This document shows positions 23,540 through 34,890 of a DNA stretch of 64,000 bases, piece after piece. The stretch spans positions 1-64,000 of the forward strand of contig JACEFZ010014474.1 of the NCBI GenBank assembly GCA_014155875.1, given 5' to 3'. The position numbers and the translations under genes are program-made. The stretch is from Cepaea nemoralis (taxonomy: Eukaryota; Mollusca; Gastropoda; Stylommatophora; Helicidae). The stretch's first letter is position 1; every line of letters starts with the position of its first letter. Under the pieces are notes generated by a model. It saw only the letters and a program-made list of their open reading frames with translations. It made no database searches and was not told the DNA's origin.

Positions 23540-24292
23540 TCAACATGTCATAAACATTTCATGATTTACTCACTGTCACCTCAAGACTGCAAGGTACAAG
23601 AGGAACCTGTTAGCATGTCATAAACATTTCATGATGTACTCAGTGTCAGCATGCCACAAACATTTCATGATTTACTCTGTCAACATGTCATAAACATTTC
23701 ATGATTTATTCTGTCAGCATGCCACAAACATTCCATGATTTACTCTGTCAGCGTGTCATAAACATTTCATAAATTACTCTCTGTCATATGTCATAAACAT
23801 TTCATAAATTACTCTCTGTCAGCATGTCATAAATATTTCATGAGTTACTCTCTGTCAGCATGTCATAAACATTTCATCATTTACTCACTGTCAGCATGTC
23901 ATAAATATTTCATGAGTTACTCTCTGTCAGCATGTCACAAACATTTCATCATTTACTCTCTGTCAGCATGTCATAAACATTTCATCATTTACTCTCTGTC
24001 AGCATGTCATAAACATTTCATCATTTACTCACTGTCAGCAGGTCATAAACATTTCATCATTTATTCTCTATCAGCATGCCGTAAATATTTCATGAGTTAC
24101 CCTCTGTCAGCATGTCATAAACTTTTCATCATTTACTCACTGTCAGCATGTCATAAATATTTCATGAGTTACTCACTGTCAGCATGTCATAAATATTTCA
24201 TGAGTTACTCTCTGTCAGCATGTCACAAACATTTCATCATTTACTCACTGTCAGCATGGCATAAACATTTCATCATTTACTCTCCAGGTCAT
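23540..24292. repeat. 36-bp minisatellite
   Basis: About twenty copies of catgtcataaacatttcatc plus atttactctctgtcag. The period is a multiple of three, so a YSLSACHKHFII-type frame stays open; it is not a gene. Confidence 0.96.
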
Positions 24293-24589
24293 AAAGTGGA
24301 TAGCTATCTAAACCATATCAGTTTCTGGCAGATGCAGACGTTTTTTTAACCCTAAAGAAACCGCCAATATTCTTCTTGTCAAGTGTTCTGTACTGTTAAA
24401 TGACAGGATTTAGCTACTGCAGCTATCTTCAATAGTTACAAACTCATAGTATGACTCCCTGGATCAGCCACAGAGAAACTGCACCTTCATAAGAATGGCA
24501 CTGGCTGCCAAGAGTAGACAACTCAGCAGCTTTGGAATCTACTTGTACAACAATAATGATATTATTGCCCCTGATCTTTCAGGCCGTTA

Positions 24590-24765
24590 AATAGAGTTCC
24601 CAGCTTTCTTGAGAATTCCCAGCCTTCTTGAGAGTTCCCAGCCTTCTTGAGAGTTCCCAGCCTTCTTGAGTTCCCAGCTTTCTTGAGAGTTCCCAGCTTT
24701 CTTGAGAGTTCCCAGCCTTCTTGAGAGTTCCCTGCCTTCTTGAGAGGTCCCAGCTTTCTTGAAGG
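24590..24765. repeat. 19-bp minisatellite
   Basis: Nine copies of ttcttgagagttcccagcc, one of them shortened. Confidence 0.95.
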
Positions 24766-25231
24766 GCAACAACAGGAGGTCCTTGAGTAAGTCATGCAGG
24801 TTAAACATTCTGCAGCAGGAGGAAATTGCAAAAAATGTAGGCCATGAGACTGTTGACCTACCAAAATTGTTAATAAAAATAAACTTATCCACGGACAGCC
24901 AGAGAAAACGACTCGTTTCTTTACTAGTAAGATTGACCTTTTCTCCATCTCTATTTCCCTTACATAGCCATGGCCAGCTTGGCTCTCAATTCTATTTGTA
25001 CACTTGAAGAGTGTTTCAGCTTCTGACCTATTCAGATGATGGCTACATCAGCCAAGTGACTTGTTTATTTGTATTGTCCTTGTTTGTGTGCTGATGAAGG
25101 CTCCAGAAACAATATCCATTCTGCTACTTGTGATTATGTAAAGTTCAACTATTCCACTTCTCGTTTTCATTCATTAATTCACTGTCAACAAAGTTAAGCC
25201 TCTAACATACAAGATCATATTCTCTGTCCAG

Positions 25232-25462
25232 GCTGGAATCAACACAACATACCCTGGCAAGACTGAGTACATGCTGCGGTTCCAAGCACCTGACAGAGAT
25301 GCTCCCACATCTGACTTCAACATCAACCCAAGCCCAGACTTCACCGTCTATGGCCGCCCATTAGAGACCAGTTGCTACATCCCCATGTCCACAGAATACC
25401 AAACTCGCTACGAGTGGCCAGATGGAAATAAAGTGACTAAAGTGCCATGGCTGGTCAATTAA
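25232..25462 (+). CDS. Gene A terminal exon 7
   Basis: Follows ...ttctctgtccag in phase 0 and runs 76 codons to TAA at 25460-25462: AGINTTYPGKTEYMLRFQAP, then a DFNINPSPDFTVYGRPL segment, then TEYQTRYEWPDGNKVTKVPW and LVN. It has high Tyr, Pro and Trp content with two TEYxxRF/Y motifs about 45 residues apart. This is the best-conserved-looking part of the gene and the best query for finding its family. No AATAAA follows in the next 400 bases; the first is at 25888 inside a piggyBac MITE. Confidence 0.78.
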   Translation, partial: AGINTTYPGKTEYMLRFQAPDRDAPTSDFNINPSPDFTVYGRPLETSCYIPMSTEYQTRYEWPDGNKVTKVPWLVN

Positions 25463-25758
25463 ACTTTACTTCTGCTGTTTCTCAGTTTTATTGTAATTGT
25501 GCTATATATAATCTATCAAATAGGTATGATAATTGGTATTTGCTTGCTCAAAGCAGTGTTTATTTCATTAACTCACATTTTAACAATGAACAACATTTAT
25601 ACAGATTATGCAAACTATCATTCTAATATTTTGTAAACAGTTGTTATTGGACATTGCTGTTAATTTGCTTAATTTTACCTCAAATGAATGTCAGTCAGTT
25701 AACAGGTGAGGACAAGATGCTGGCAATGGATAGAACCCACATTGAGACAGCTTGTTAG

Positions 25759-26452
25759 CCCTTTACAGGGCAGATGCTTGTCCGTTTTTTAGCCCTGAAT
25801 GGGCAAGATTTTTTCAGGTTTGGTAAAATTTCGGGTCGTGTTAGTAAAAACATCACAAATAAGGTGTTAGTCAACTGATTTTAATTAAATAAACAATACA
25901 ATGAAGGGAAAAGCATGCAGAATATGTTACTCACGTGATTGTTGTTGGTAATCCATATATGAACACAAATATTTACGAAGTACAGCATGTTGTTTGTGAT
26001 TTACCGTCATCTATACAGCAATTTACAAACACATTTTCAGAATCATAATCACTTTCTTTAAAGTCCGACTCAGACTGCTAATGCAAAGTAACGCTTTGCA
26101 CTGATATCTAGCTCCGATTAATAGTCAACTTCATGCCCTTTAATGTCATTTAAATTGAACCTAGCGAAATCTCGGCTATCACTTGAAAAATCACCGAAAT
26201 CCATTTTGAAAAACAGCGTAAAAATCCCGAAAACTATAAAAAAAAGTCCGTAAAAGTCCGTTCAAATTCAATGTAGCGCATTTACAAATGGTGGCCACAT
26301 TGTCAAGCTATCGGCAAAAGCGAAAGTATCCGTCAGAAGTGTCGGAAAGCCGAGAGATCGCGTTTTTACAATGCATAATAGTATCGGACGCAATCGGCCG
26401 ATCCGCTCGTTTAAGCGATCGGCCACTAACGGCCGCTCTGCCCTGTAAAGGG
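25759..26452. mobile_element. piggyBac-like non-autonomous element
   Basis: Inverted ends CCCTTTACAGGGCAGA and its complement CTCTGCCCTGTAAAGGG. The right flank is TTAA (26453-26456) and the left is TTAG (25755-25758), one change from the duplicated target. The 694 bp contain no transposase. It includes attaaataaac at 25885-25894, a possible polyadenylation signal for gene A. Confidence 0.82.
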
Positions 26453-26479
26453 TTAATAACACAGCAACGACGTTGTTCC

Positions 26480-26640
26480 TCTAGAATTCCTATAACATAG
26501 TTCCTCTGGAATTCTTAGAATGTAGTGCCTCATGAATTCCTAGAATGTAGTTCCTGTGGAATTCTTAGAATATAGTTCCTCATTAATTCCTAGAATGTAA
26601 TGCTTCAGGAATTTCTAGACTGTAGTTCCTCTAGAATTCG
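26480..26640. repeat. Minisatellite of about 25-28 bp
   Basis: Six imperfect copies of gaattcctagaatgtagttc plus ctcatg/ctgtgg variants. Confidence 0.88.
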
Positions 26641-27880
26641 AGGAGGCAAATGAAATATCATTGTCATCAGATCCTTTGCAGAATGTCACTTTCGTCATGG
26701 CCTGAGGAAAAGTTTCTCCATCTCTGGCCCTTTCCTTTACCGCATGCGCCCCCATACCCAAGGTGTCTGCAGTGTCCTGAGACCATCTTCGTGCTGGATG
26801 ACCCCCCTGTCTCATCTACCAGGAACCATACCTTCTATCACTGTTCTCCCCAAGTCAGTGTGACGTTTACAGTCTCCGAGACATACAGTTTATGAACCAG
26901 TTTCTCTTCCATATTCAGATCTTGTTCAATTTCAATTTTCAACTCTTCGTGGCCCAGGGTATTCTAAGAAACGTTATCTAATATTTCAGCTCAAAAGACC
27001 CAGTTGTCTTCTGTAGTGATTGTACAGTGGTCCACGACCCACATCTGGCTGTTGCCACAGGAAAAATACATGTTTCCCTCCAAATGTTAACTTTAACTTG
27101 TGTTGCTGGTGTTGTGTCACATGTTAGTAATACTGTTGAAGCTCTACATTGCTGTAGCCAGTCCACATCTGAGTGCTTACACATTCGTGATGACATGAAA
27201 GAAAATGTTCAATGAAAGCCAGCAACCAAGAACACCGGCGGGTCACTGTGAACTCTGGGAATGACTGGCCGAGAACACCGGCTGATCACCTTGTAACTGA
27301 TTAAGTGCCATGGGATGATTAATCATCTTAAGTGACTTTCCCTATACCTGCCTATGGGCTTATATATCCCCAAAATGTTGTTATTGGGTTATACTACAAC
27401 ATGTCTGCTGCCATATTAATTACGCCATAAAATTATTACGCCATAACTGTGACACATCCCCCACTTCCCATTTTCCGCCATCCACTTTTATGTGGTCCAA
27501 ACCTCCTTTTTGTTTGGCACAGAATCTTTTAAGTGACAAACACCCATAACTCCAGAGTTTGTATTTCATGTTTATTAAACACCAATATCTCCAGATTTTA
27601 TATTTCAAATATTTTAATCACTTGTATATTTCTGTCTGCCATTAAATGTGTCCACATGTATATCTGTAGCGTTTTATAGCAACACGACAAGCAACTCGCA
27701 TTTTTACTTGCCACGTGAACCCACTGATATTACTGCTAGCAGTATTTTCCTGTTGTAGATAAGTACTCATGACAGAAACAGATATACTCCATAAACATGT
27801 TACATTGATGGTCAGATATTCAAAAACTGAATAAACTTCAGAAGTTTTCACTGTGTCTTTCTGGAGTTGGCACCTCATCT
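26641..27880. other. No gene supported
   Basis: Short open frames occur at 26650-26895 and 26990-27215, the latter preceded by ...ctaatatttcag and containing DPVVFCSDCTVVHDPHLAVA. They could be exons of an unrecognised gene, but no donor or partner exon was found. Confidence 0.3.
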
Positions 27881-27900
27881 CATGTCAATAGTTGATCATA

Positions 27901-28903
27901 CAAGGGGCTTCTGATAAGTCTTTAGCCTGACCATGAAGGAGTAAGTGGAGAAAATTGAAATTTGGCACAGTGCTTATTCCTTCTCAATGTAGCCACCACC
28001 TGAATTTGTGCATTTCTGCCATGTCTGCATGACCTTGAAAAGACCTTCAGAATAAAACAACCTATTTTTCGAACTGTTGTTTGTCCATCAAGAATGATGA
28101 TGACCATTCATTTCATCCAGTGGGGTTGAAGGTGTGGAGCCGTGGGTTCTAAGATGGCTGATAAGGCCTATTTTGGCATCTTCGTCACTGTCAAGACGAT
28201 TTCCTTTCAGCTGTTATTTTACAATTTGGTGAATCCAAGTCTCATCTACTGTCCCCATGGTCTTTTACATGTTTTTCGACCGCCACATGTTGAGCAACTG
28301 GCCACAGCAATTAACCCGTGTTTGTTTCTGTTCACATGTCAGCAGGCGTGGGGCACACACTTTTCTCATGTTCAGTCTGTTGTGTAAAATTCTAAAAACT
28401 GTACACTCACTCAGTTTTGCTGAACTCGATATCTCTGCAATTGTCATTTTTCTATCCTGGTCTATGATTTTCTTCACTTTTGCAGCATTTGCATCATTGC
28501 ACTCTGAGGACGGTCATCCTGATCTTGGCAGATCAGCAACTTTTGAACGACCACATTTAAACTGCAAACACCAATATTTTTACAGAAGCATACGAAGGGC
28601 AGACTTCCTCAAACACTGGCTTCATCTCCCTGTGTATTTTTGTAGGTGTTTTTCCCTTTAACATCAAGAATTTTATCACAGTCCTGGCTTCTGATTTCTC
28701 CATTGTTCTGACAAACCGTTGGATGTGCATATCTGGTCAATAAAGTGTGTTATGCCGTGCACCATAACGGAAAAACCAGTTGAGGAGGGAGATTCATAAT
28801 TCATATGTCCATTACAAATTGAATGAGCTATACACGTACCAAATTTCAATTTTCTCCGCCTACTCCTTCATGGTCAGGCTAAAGACTTATGAGAAGCCCC
28901 TTG
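27901..28903 (-). mobile_element. mariner-type transposon, internally rearranged
   Basis: Inverted repeats of over 50 bases (caaggggcttctgataagtc at the left, its complement at the right) are flanked by TA at 27899-27900 and 28904-28905. On the minus strand a transposase N-terminus starts MEKSEARTVIKFLMLKGKTP. It continues through broken frames to a helix-turn-helix region (IAEISSSAKLSECTVFRILH) and the RLLTCEQKQTRV motif, then DETWIH, the first catalytic Asp. The rest of the DDD/DDE core is missing and is replaced by a retroelement-like AKIGLISHLRTH piece before the 3' end. Confidence 0.88.
28265..28705 (-). pseudogene. mariner transposase, N-terminal two-thirds, broken
   Basis: Reading starts at about 28705 (ATGGAGAAATCAGAAGCC). 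It is interrupted by at least one frameshift near 28570 and continues as KKIIDQDRKMTIAEISSSAK to MWRSKNM at 28265. The order HTH1 - GRPR-like linker - HTH2 - RLLTCEQK follows family members such as the SETMAR transposase domain. It cannot be catalytic because the second and third metal-binding residues are lost. Confidence 0.75.
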
Positions 28904-28905
28904 TA

Positions 28906-29520
28906 TGTTATGATTTGCCACAGAAAATGTAACCCAGGGACTCAGTATCCATATTTGTGGCCATTTCTCTGTGTATCATAAGCTAACTTTTGTTGTACAG
29001 GAAGAATTACATCTTATACGATTGATAGAAAGTTTAAAATATTGAGCAATCCGTTTTTGTTTTAATAGAATGATGGTACAGCAGTAAATGAAGATTTCTG
29101 AGCTAAGCAGTGAAATAAAATAATATAATGAGCTTGATTCCTCTCTGAACATAATTTTGGATGGGACAAAGAAAAATGCCCACACCACTAGCCATAGAAA
29201 TTGTAGATCAAACTAGTTTTATAGAGTTCTGACAAGGTTTCCATTCTAAATACTTTATAATAATATAAGATTAGTGTTAAAAATGAAACTTGCTTGTAAT
29301 AACAAAAGGAAATTCATAATCCTGAACAAACAATGAAATGTGTATAAAAATAGTATTGCTTTGCATGGCAATTTTTTAAATGCATATTGTTTGCTCATTA
29401 TTTCTTTGTATTTGTTGCAAAATTCTTGTTTTCAGTTGCAAAGTTTAAAACTGTTTGTTAGTAATATATTGAGGAGAAGATTAGGAGCTGAAGACCAGCT
29501 TATCTGAAGATCAAGGGGGA
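28906..29520. other. AT-rich, no gene seen
   Basis: No repeat or frame recognised. Confidence 0.4.
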
Positions 29521-29806
29521 AAGGGGTTCTTCTTCCTCCTGGGCCACACCCAGACCCCCATGCTGCCCTCCAGAGATAGACCGAGCCATGTTGTAAAACC
29601 CGGTGCAATGAAGTGAATCTTCTTGCCTTGTAAAAGACACAAAGTTCTGAACCTAACCTCTAATTGAGATATTTCAGTCTGGGCTGAAGAACCTAACCTT
29701 TAATTGAGATATTTCTGTCTGCTGTAACCTGCTGGCAGTCTAAACATTGTGACCTGGTCTTGCCTTGGAAGCTGATGCTAAGCATCATGGGTCATACCCT
29801 CATGCC

Positions 29807-29951
29807 CCCGGGAAGGTTAACCCGGTCAACAAATGCCCGCAGAAGTCGGATGTGTCGGCCTGATGGCGCAAGAATGCAGCTTTGCTGTAAACAGGCACAA
29901 CGCAGTCACACCAGAAAAAAAAAATCCAGATAAACGCAGAAGAAGAAGAAG
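29807..29951 (+). repeat. SINE-like repeat, family D
   Basis: Bounded by the 13-base direct repeat ataccctcatgcc (29794-29806 and 29952-29964). Starts cccgggaaggttaacccggt and ends in agaagaagaag. It is a typical retroposed insertion. Confidence 0.92.
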
Positions 29952-30414
29952 ATACCCTCATGCCACTTCATTCAAAGGTTAACTCACACAAACACATTAC
30001 AGCACGTAACTTTGATTACAGCCTTGCTGTGGAACCTGCTGTTGTCTACTCATTTGAATGTATCTCAATATTCAAGAATTTAATTCTCAAGTATTGCATG
30101 ATTTAGTCAGATATATTTATACACTGAATCATTCTTCAAATGAAGACAAAATAAACGATGAATGTTCGTGAAGGGAAACCCAAACTGTGTGTCCAGAATG
30201 TTATATCTGGCAAGACTGATCATAAATGTTCTAGGCAGACAATATTCAGAAATGGAGAGAAAAGACCCTGGCATAAACCTGAAAATAAGTTGTATAAAGG
30301 GCAAAGGATAAAGAGGGTGTGCTTGCGTGCATGCACCTGAGTGTCCTACTGGAGCAGAAAGAATTGAACAAATAAAACACGCACAAATAAAACTAACACA
30401 TGCAGTAGGTCTGT

Positions 30415-30620
30415 AAAGTGCTAGGATTATCACATCTTGTAGGCTTGAATGTTGTAGGCCTGAATGTTATAGGCTTGAATGCACACAGGGACAGGTGGCC
30501 GGTCTTTTCTCTCTTAATGAACAATGAGCCTAATCAAGACAGGCTCATGATGTTATCAGTGTAGCCTTCTAAAGGTCTCACCAATGAGCCTGCGAAGATA
30601 AGCAAGTTTATATTGAAATG
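30415..30620 (-). repeat. Decayed tRNA-derived SINE, family F
   Basis: The complement parallels 11385-11575 (aggcctgaatgttataggct, ccggtcttttctctc, gttatcagtgtagcc) but the B box is degraded. Confidence 0.5.
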
Positions 30621-31425
30621 TGTGGTGTGGAACTTTAGGTAGGTTTTGTATTGAAATGTGTGGTGTGGAACTTTAGGACGATATAGCAAGTTTGTATTGA
30701 AATGTGTGGTGTGGAACTTTAGGAAGGTTTTGTATTGAAATGGGTGATGTGGAACTTTAGGAAGGTTTTGTAGTGAAATGTGTGGTGTGGAACTTTAGGA
30801 AGATATAGCAAGTTTGTATTGAAATGTGTGGTGTGGAACTTTAGGAAGATATAGCAAGTTTGTATTGAAATGTGTGGTGTGGAACTTTAGGAAGGTTTTG
30901 TATTGAAATGTGTGATGTGGAACTTTAGGACGGTTTTGTAGTGAAATGTGTGGTGTGGAACTTTAGGAAGATATAGCAAGTTTGTATTGAAATGTGTGGT
31001 GTGGGAAATTTAGGAAAATATAGCAAGTTTGTATTGAAATGTGTGGTGTGGAACTTTAGGAAGATATAGCAAGTTAGTATTGAAATGTGTGGTGTGGAAC
31101 TTTAGGAAGATATAGCAAGTTAGTATTGAAATGTGTGGTGTGGAACTTTAGGAAGATATAGCAAGTTAGTATTGAAATGTGTGGTGTGGAACTTTAGGAA
31201 GATATAGCAAGTTTGTGTTGAAATGTGTGGCGTGGAACTTTAGGAAGATATAGCAAGTTTGTGTTGAAATGTGTGGCGTGGAACTTTAGGAAGATATAGC
31301 AAGTTTGCATTGAAATGTGTGGTGTGGAACTTTAGGAAGATATAGCAAGTTTGTGTTGAAATGTGTGGCGTGGAACTTTAGGAAGATATAGCAAGTTTGC
31401 ATTGAAATGCGTGGTGTAGAAGGTT
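30620..31425. repeat. 46-bp minisatellite
   Basis: About 18 copies of gaagatatagcaagtttgta plus ttgaaatgtgtggtgtggaactttag, with a shorter variant in which gaagatatagcaagttt becomes gaaggtttt. Short variants cluster at the left end. Confidence 0.96.
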
Positions 31426-31504
31426 AGTGAATTTCTTGCATCCCTCATAAGTTCCATATCCAGATAGATATCTTTCTTAACTTCCTATCATCATCCATCC
31501 ATCC

Positions 31505-32520
31505 ATCATGTGCCATGCCGGTAAGCGTGGGCGGTCATGTTCTGCCATCTCACCCGATCACCAGGGACGCAGAGGTGTTTCCAAGGCACCAGGGCCGGGA
31601 TATATACTGGCCAAGACCTGCTGACACGTCCACGTCGTGCGTCCTGGGCAACAGGTCTCTTCGGGGACCTGGCTAACATCAGTAGGATCGATGATTCTTC
31701 CGAAGTCGGAGAGTATCTGCCTGCATGGCGAGGAACCACCAGTCTGCACACCAATAAGCCAGACATGGGACAACGGATACTCACGCAAACCTCAGGTCCT
31801 GTGTGACATCACAATGATGTTGGACAACAGGATGCCTTCATCCGACATACAGGACTTTTGCGTTGGAGCTCAAGCCAACGAACACAAGCAAGCAACTCGA
31901 TCACCAGAGTCGTGGATCAGCTCCGTGTTTCTGTCTCGATCATGCCACAAGGCCAAGCCATCCAGGTACTTGCTTCTAGGTCTTCCCCTTGGTCTGTTCC
32001 CCTTGATCTTACCAGTTGTCACCAAATTTTCCAATCCATTTCTTCTCATAACATGCCCAAAAAATTTTGACTGTCTACGTCTAATTTCTCTAATCAATTT
32101 ACGATCTTCATTTGTTTCTTGAAGGACTTGTTCATTGGTCTTTCTGGCTGTCCATGGTATTCTTTGCATTTTCCTCAGAAACCACATCTCTACAGCCATC
32201 AGATGTTTTTCAGCCTGACTGCTCATTGTCCACGCTTCACATCCATACAAAAGTACAGGTTCAATGTAGCATCTCAACACTCTTTTTCTCGTTTCAATTG
32301 ACATCTTTTTATTGGTCAATATGTTTTTCATCTTGCTAAAGGCTACTTTTGCCATGGCGATTCTTGTTCTAATCTCTTCATGGCATCTTCCATCAGATGT
32401 TATTACTGTTCCGAGATAATTGTACCTGCTCACTTGTTGAAGAATATTCCCATTTACTTGTATATAACATTGTGGTATTTCGTCCTTCCTAGTGACGACC
32501 ATAATCTGTATCATCATAGG
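31505..32520 (-). pseudogene. RTE-type reverse transcriptase, C-terminal 215 residues and 3' tail
   Basis: A continuous minus-strand frame from 32517 to 31870 reads QVSRYNYLGTVITSDGRCHE, IEPVLLYGCEAWTMSS, EMWFLRKMQRIPWTARK and KFFGHVMRRNGLENLVTTGK, the thumb and C-terminal region of invertebrate RTE-like LINE polymerases. The catalytic palm (YADD) lies upstream and is absent, so this is a 5'-truncated insertion. Its 3' tail (ggcggtcatgttctgccat) is interrupted by the piece at 31565-31897. The long intact frame suggests a relatively young copy. Confidence 0.85.
31565..31897. mobile_element. 333-bp insertion in the RTE 3' tail
   Basis: Flanked by direct repeats cgatcaccag (31555-31564 and 31898-31907). 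Compared with the RTE tail at 55840-55930, which has a single cgatcaccag at that place, the 333 bases are an insertion with a 10-bp target duplication. Family unknown; no terminal inverted repeats were seen. Confidence 0.7.
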
Positions 32521-32580
32521 TCATGCTATTAAGCATGGGTAGTCATGGTTTACCATCTCACATGATCATTAAGTCTTGAA
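32520..32580 (-). repeat. Second RTE 3' tail fragment
   Basis: tcatgctattaagcatgggt and catctcacatgatcatta match the RTE tail in the same orientation, directly abutting the previous copy. Confidence 0.6.
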
Positions 32581-32818
32581 TTATTATTATCCCTATTAGG
32601 TCTCATACTGCCTGAAATGGCAGCTTCATAAATCTTGCAATCATCTCCTCCATTCTATAACTACAAACTACATCTACTGCAATCATTTCTTCGGACCGAC
32701 TGTCTGTCTTGCTAATTTGATGTCTTTACTCAAACTATGCTTAGAATGTACGATCTATCACTAACTGCATTATCTAACCCAATTTCACTTTGAAATAATT
32801 CAAGAAACTTCTTTTCGA

Positions 32819-33060
32819 TTTATTTGGTTGTTTCAGGATTTGAGTTTGATGAATGAGCACAACCCACTACTGGTAACATTGATGGTATTCCGGTACAAAC
32901 CCTGAGTTTTGTCCATGGACATGCCTTACTGATGAGCTCAAACAAGAGCAAAACTGGAGTCTAGTGCTTCCAGTCCAACGTGGACAAAGTCCAAGGTTCG
33001 TACCGGAATACGATCAGCGTTGCTAATAGTGAGTCGCGCTCAATCTTCAAACTTCTTTTC
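32819..33060. repeat. SINE family A copy in foldback arrangement
   Basis: 32819-32905 is the reverse complement of the SINE-A tail (ttggttgtttcaggattt, gagcacaacccactactggt). 32930-33060 is the forward body and tail (gatgagctcaaacaagagc, ggaatacgatcagcgttgc). The two arms share about 75 bases, so the locus can form a hairpin. Confidence 0.75.
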
Positions 33061-33429
33061 ATTGATGCCATGAGATTTCATACCATGAATGAATCACCAA
33101 ACAAACAAGAAGCAGATGGTAAGTTTTAATAGAACACCTTCACAAAATGAACGTTGCGGCCAAAGACTTCATCAGCACAGAAACAACAAACACACACTGA
33201 TACAACTACATGGAAATTGCAATTTCATAAAAAGATGATTTCAGTCATGCATTTCTGTTACAAGGTCAAACTTTATTGCCTAAAATACATCTATTAAGTT
33301 GTTCAATCAGATGCTGTTGTTCTCTTCGGCCTTTAAAGTTTATAAAAATGCGCATTTCTGAGTATGTGTTAATGCAAAACCTATTAAAAAAAAAAAACCT
33401 TCTATGAAACTGCAGGAGTGATTCATCAT

Positions 33430-33850
33430 CATCACGGTCTTTGTGATAAGAGTGGTGGTTCATAATCTCACACGATCATCAGTCTCAGTGCAGTTCTGTG
33501 TTCTTGTCTCCGATATGTCATGTGACAAAGTCATCCAGACTTTTATCTCGTTGTCTTCATCTTGCTCTTCCCTCATCAAGTTTGCCAGTTGTCACAAAGT
33601 TTTAAAGCTTATTTCTCCAGGCAACTTGCCCCAAAAATATGGACTGCCGACATCTAATTTATCTAAAAAATTTAAGGTTTTCATTTGTTTCTTGGAAGAT
33701 GTCTCAATCGTTTGTCTGTGTCTGACTTCATGGTATTCTACGCAATTTCCTCAAAACGACACTGCCATCAGATGTGTCTCGGCTTGTCTACTTTTTGTCC
33801 ATGTCTTACATGCACACAAGACACTTTTGCTCATCGCTCTTTATTGGTCG
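33430..33850 (-). pseudogene. Decayed RTE 3' end
   Basis: Parallels the minus-strand RTE end at 31505-32200: catctcacacgatcatcagt, agttgtcacaaagttttaaa and tttcatttgtttcttgga. Multiple indels leave no long frame. Confidence 0.65.
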
Positions 33851-34890
33851 CTAGGGAGCTGTGGTAATGTCATGGGTAGACGCTCGCCTACTGTACCGGT
33901 GGGTTTGATTCAAACCATTGCAGTTTAACACTGACCTCAGCTCCCAGATTCAAAACCAGTGCAGTTTAACATTGACCTCAGCTCCCAAGTCGACCCAGAT
34001 TCGCACCAGTGCAGTTTAACAATGACCTCAGCTCCCAGATTATCACCAGTGCAGTTTAACATTGACTTCAGTCCCCAAATTCGCACTAGTGCAGCATTGA
34101 CCTCTGCTCCCAAGTCGAACACATATTTGCACAGGTGCAGTTTAACATTGACCTCATCCCCCAGGTTGACCCAGATTCACACCAGTGCATTTAACATTGA
34201 CCTCAGCCTCCAGATTCACACCAGTGCAGTTTAACATTGACCTTAACTCCCAGTTTGACCCAGATTCGCACTAATGTAGTTTAACATTGACCTCAGCTCG
34301 GACCTGGATTCGCGCCAGTGCAGTTTAACACTGACCTCAGCTCAGACCCGGATTCACACTAGTGCAGTTTAACAATGACCTCAGCTCGGACCCAGATTCG
34401 CACCAGTGCAGTTTAGCATTGACCTTAGCTCCCAGGTTGACCCAGTGCAGTTTAACATTGACCTCAGCTCTCAGGTCGACCCAGATTTGCACCAGTGCAG
34501 TTTAACATCCTCAACTCCCAGGTCGACCCAGATTCACACCAGTGCAGTTTAACATTGACCTCAGCTCCCAGGTTGACCCAGATTCGCACCAGTGCAGTTT
34601 AACATTGACCTCAGCTCCCAGGTCGACCCAGATTTGCACCAGTGCAGTTTAACATTGACCTCAGCTCCCAGGTCAACCCAGATTTGCACCAGTGCAGTTT
34701 AATATTGACCTCAGCTCCCAGGTTTACCCAGATTTGCACCAGTGCAGTGTAACATTGACCTCAGCTCCCAGGTCAACTCAGCCTATCATAGGTACCAGGA
34801 AATGTCTTGGGAAGCAAAGGCAGCCGGCGTGATACTGATGACCTCACCCACCGGGTGGCGGTTGGTTTATAAATATCTGGCATCATATGT
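33845..34890 (+). repeat. SINE family C expanded by a 50-bp minisatellite
   Basis: The head (33845-33925) is tRNA-like with cgctcgcctactgtaccggt and gtgggtttgattcaaacc. 33925-34770 holds about 17 copies of a 50-base unit containing cagtgcagtttaacattgac and ctcagctcccaggtcgaccc. 34770-34890 is the SINE tail (ccaggaaatgtcttgggaag, gcggttggtttataaatatc), shared with 41406-41600 and 50572-50800. The array therefore grew from sequence inside the SINE. Confidence 0.8.

Noticed and set aside
3128..24292. Tandem arrays considered as CRISPR
   Set aside because: Units are adjoining or degenerate, with no unique equal-length spacers; the DNA is clearly eukaryotic.
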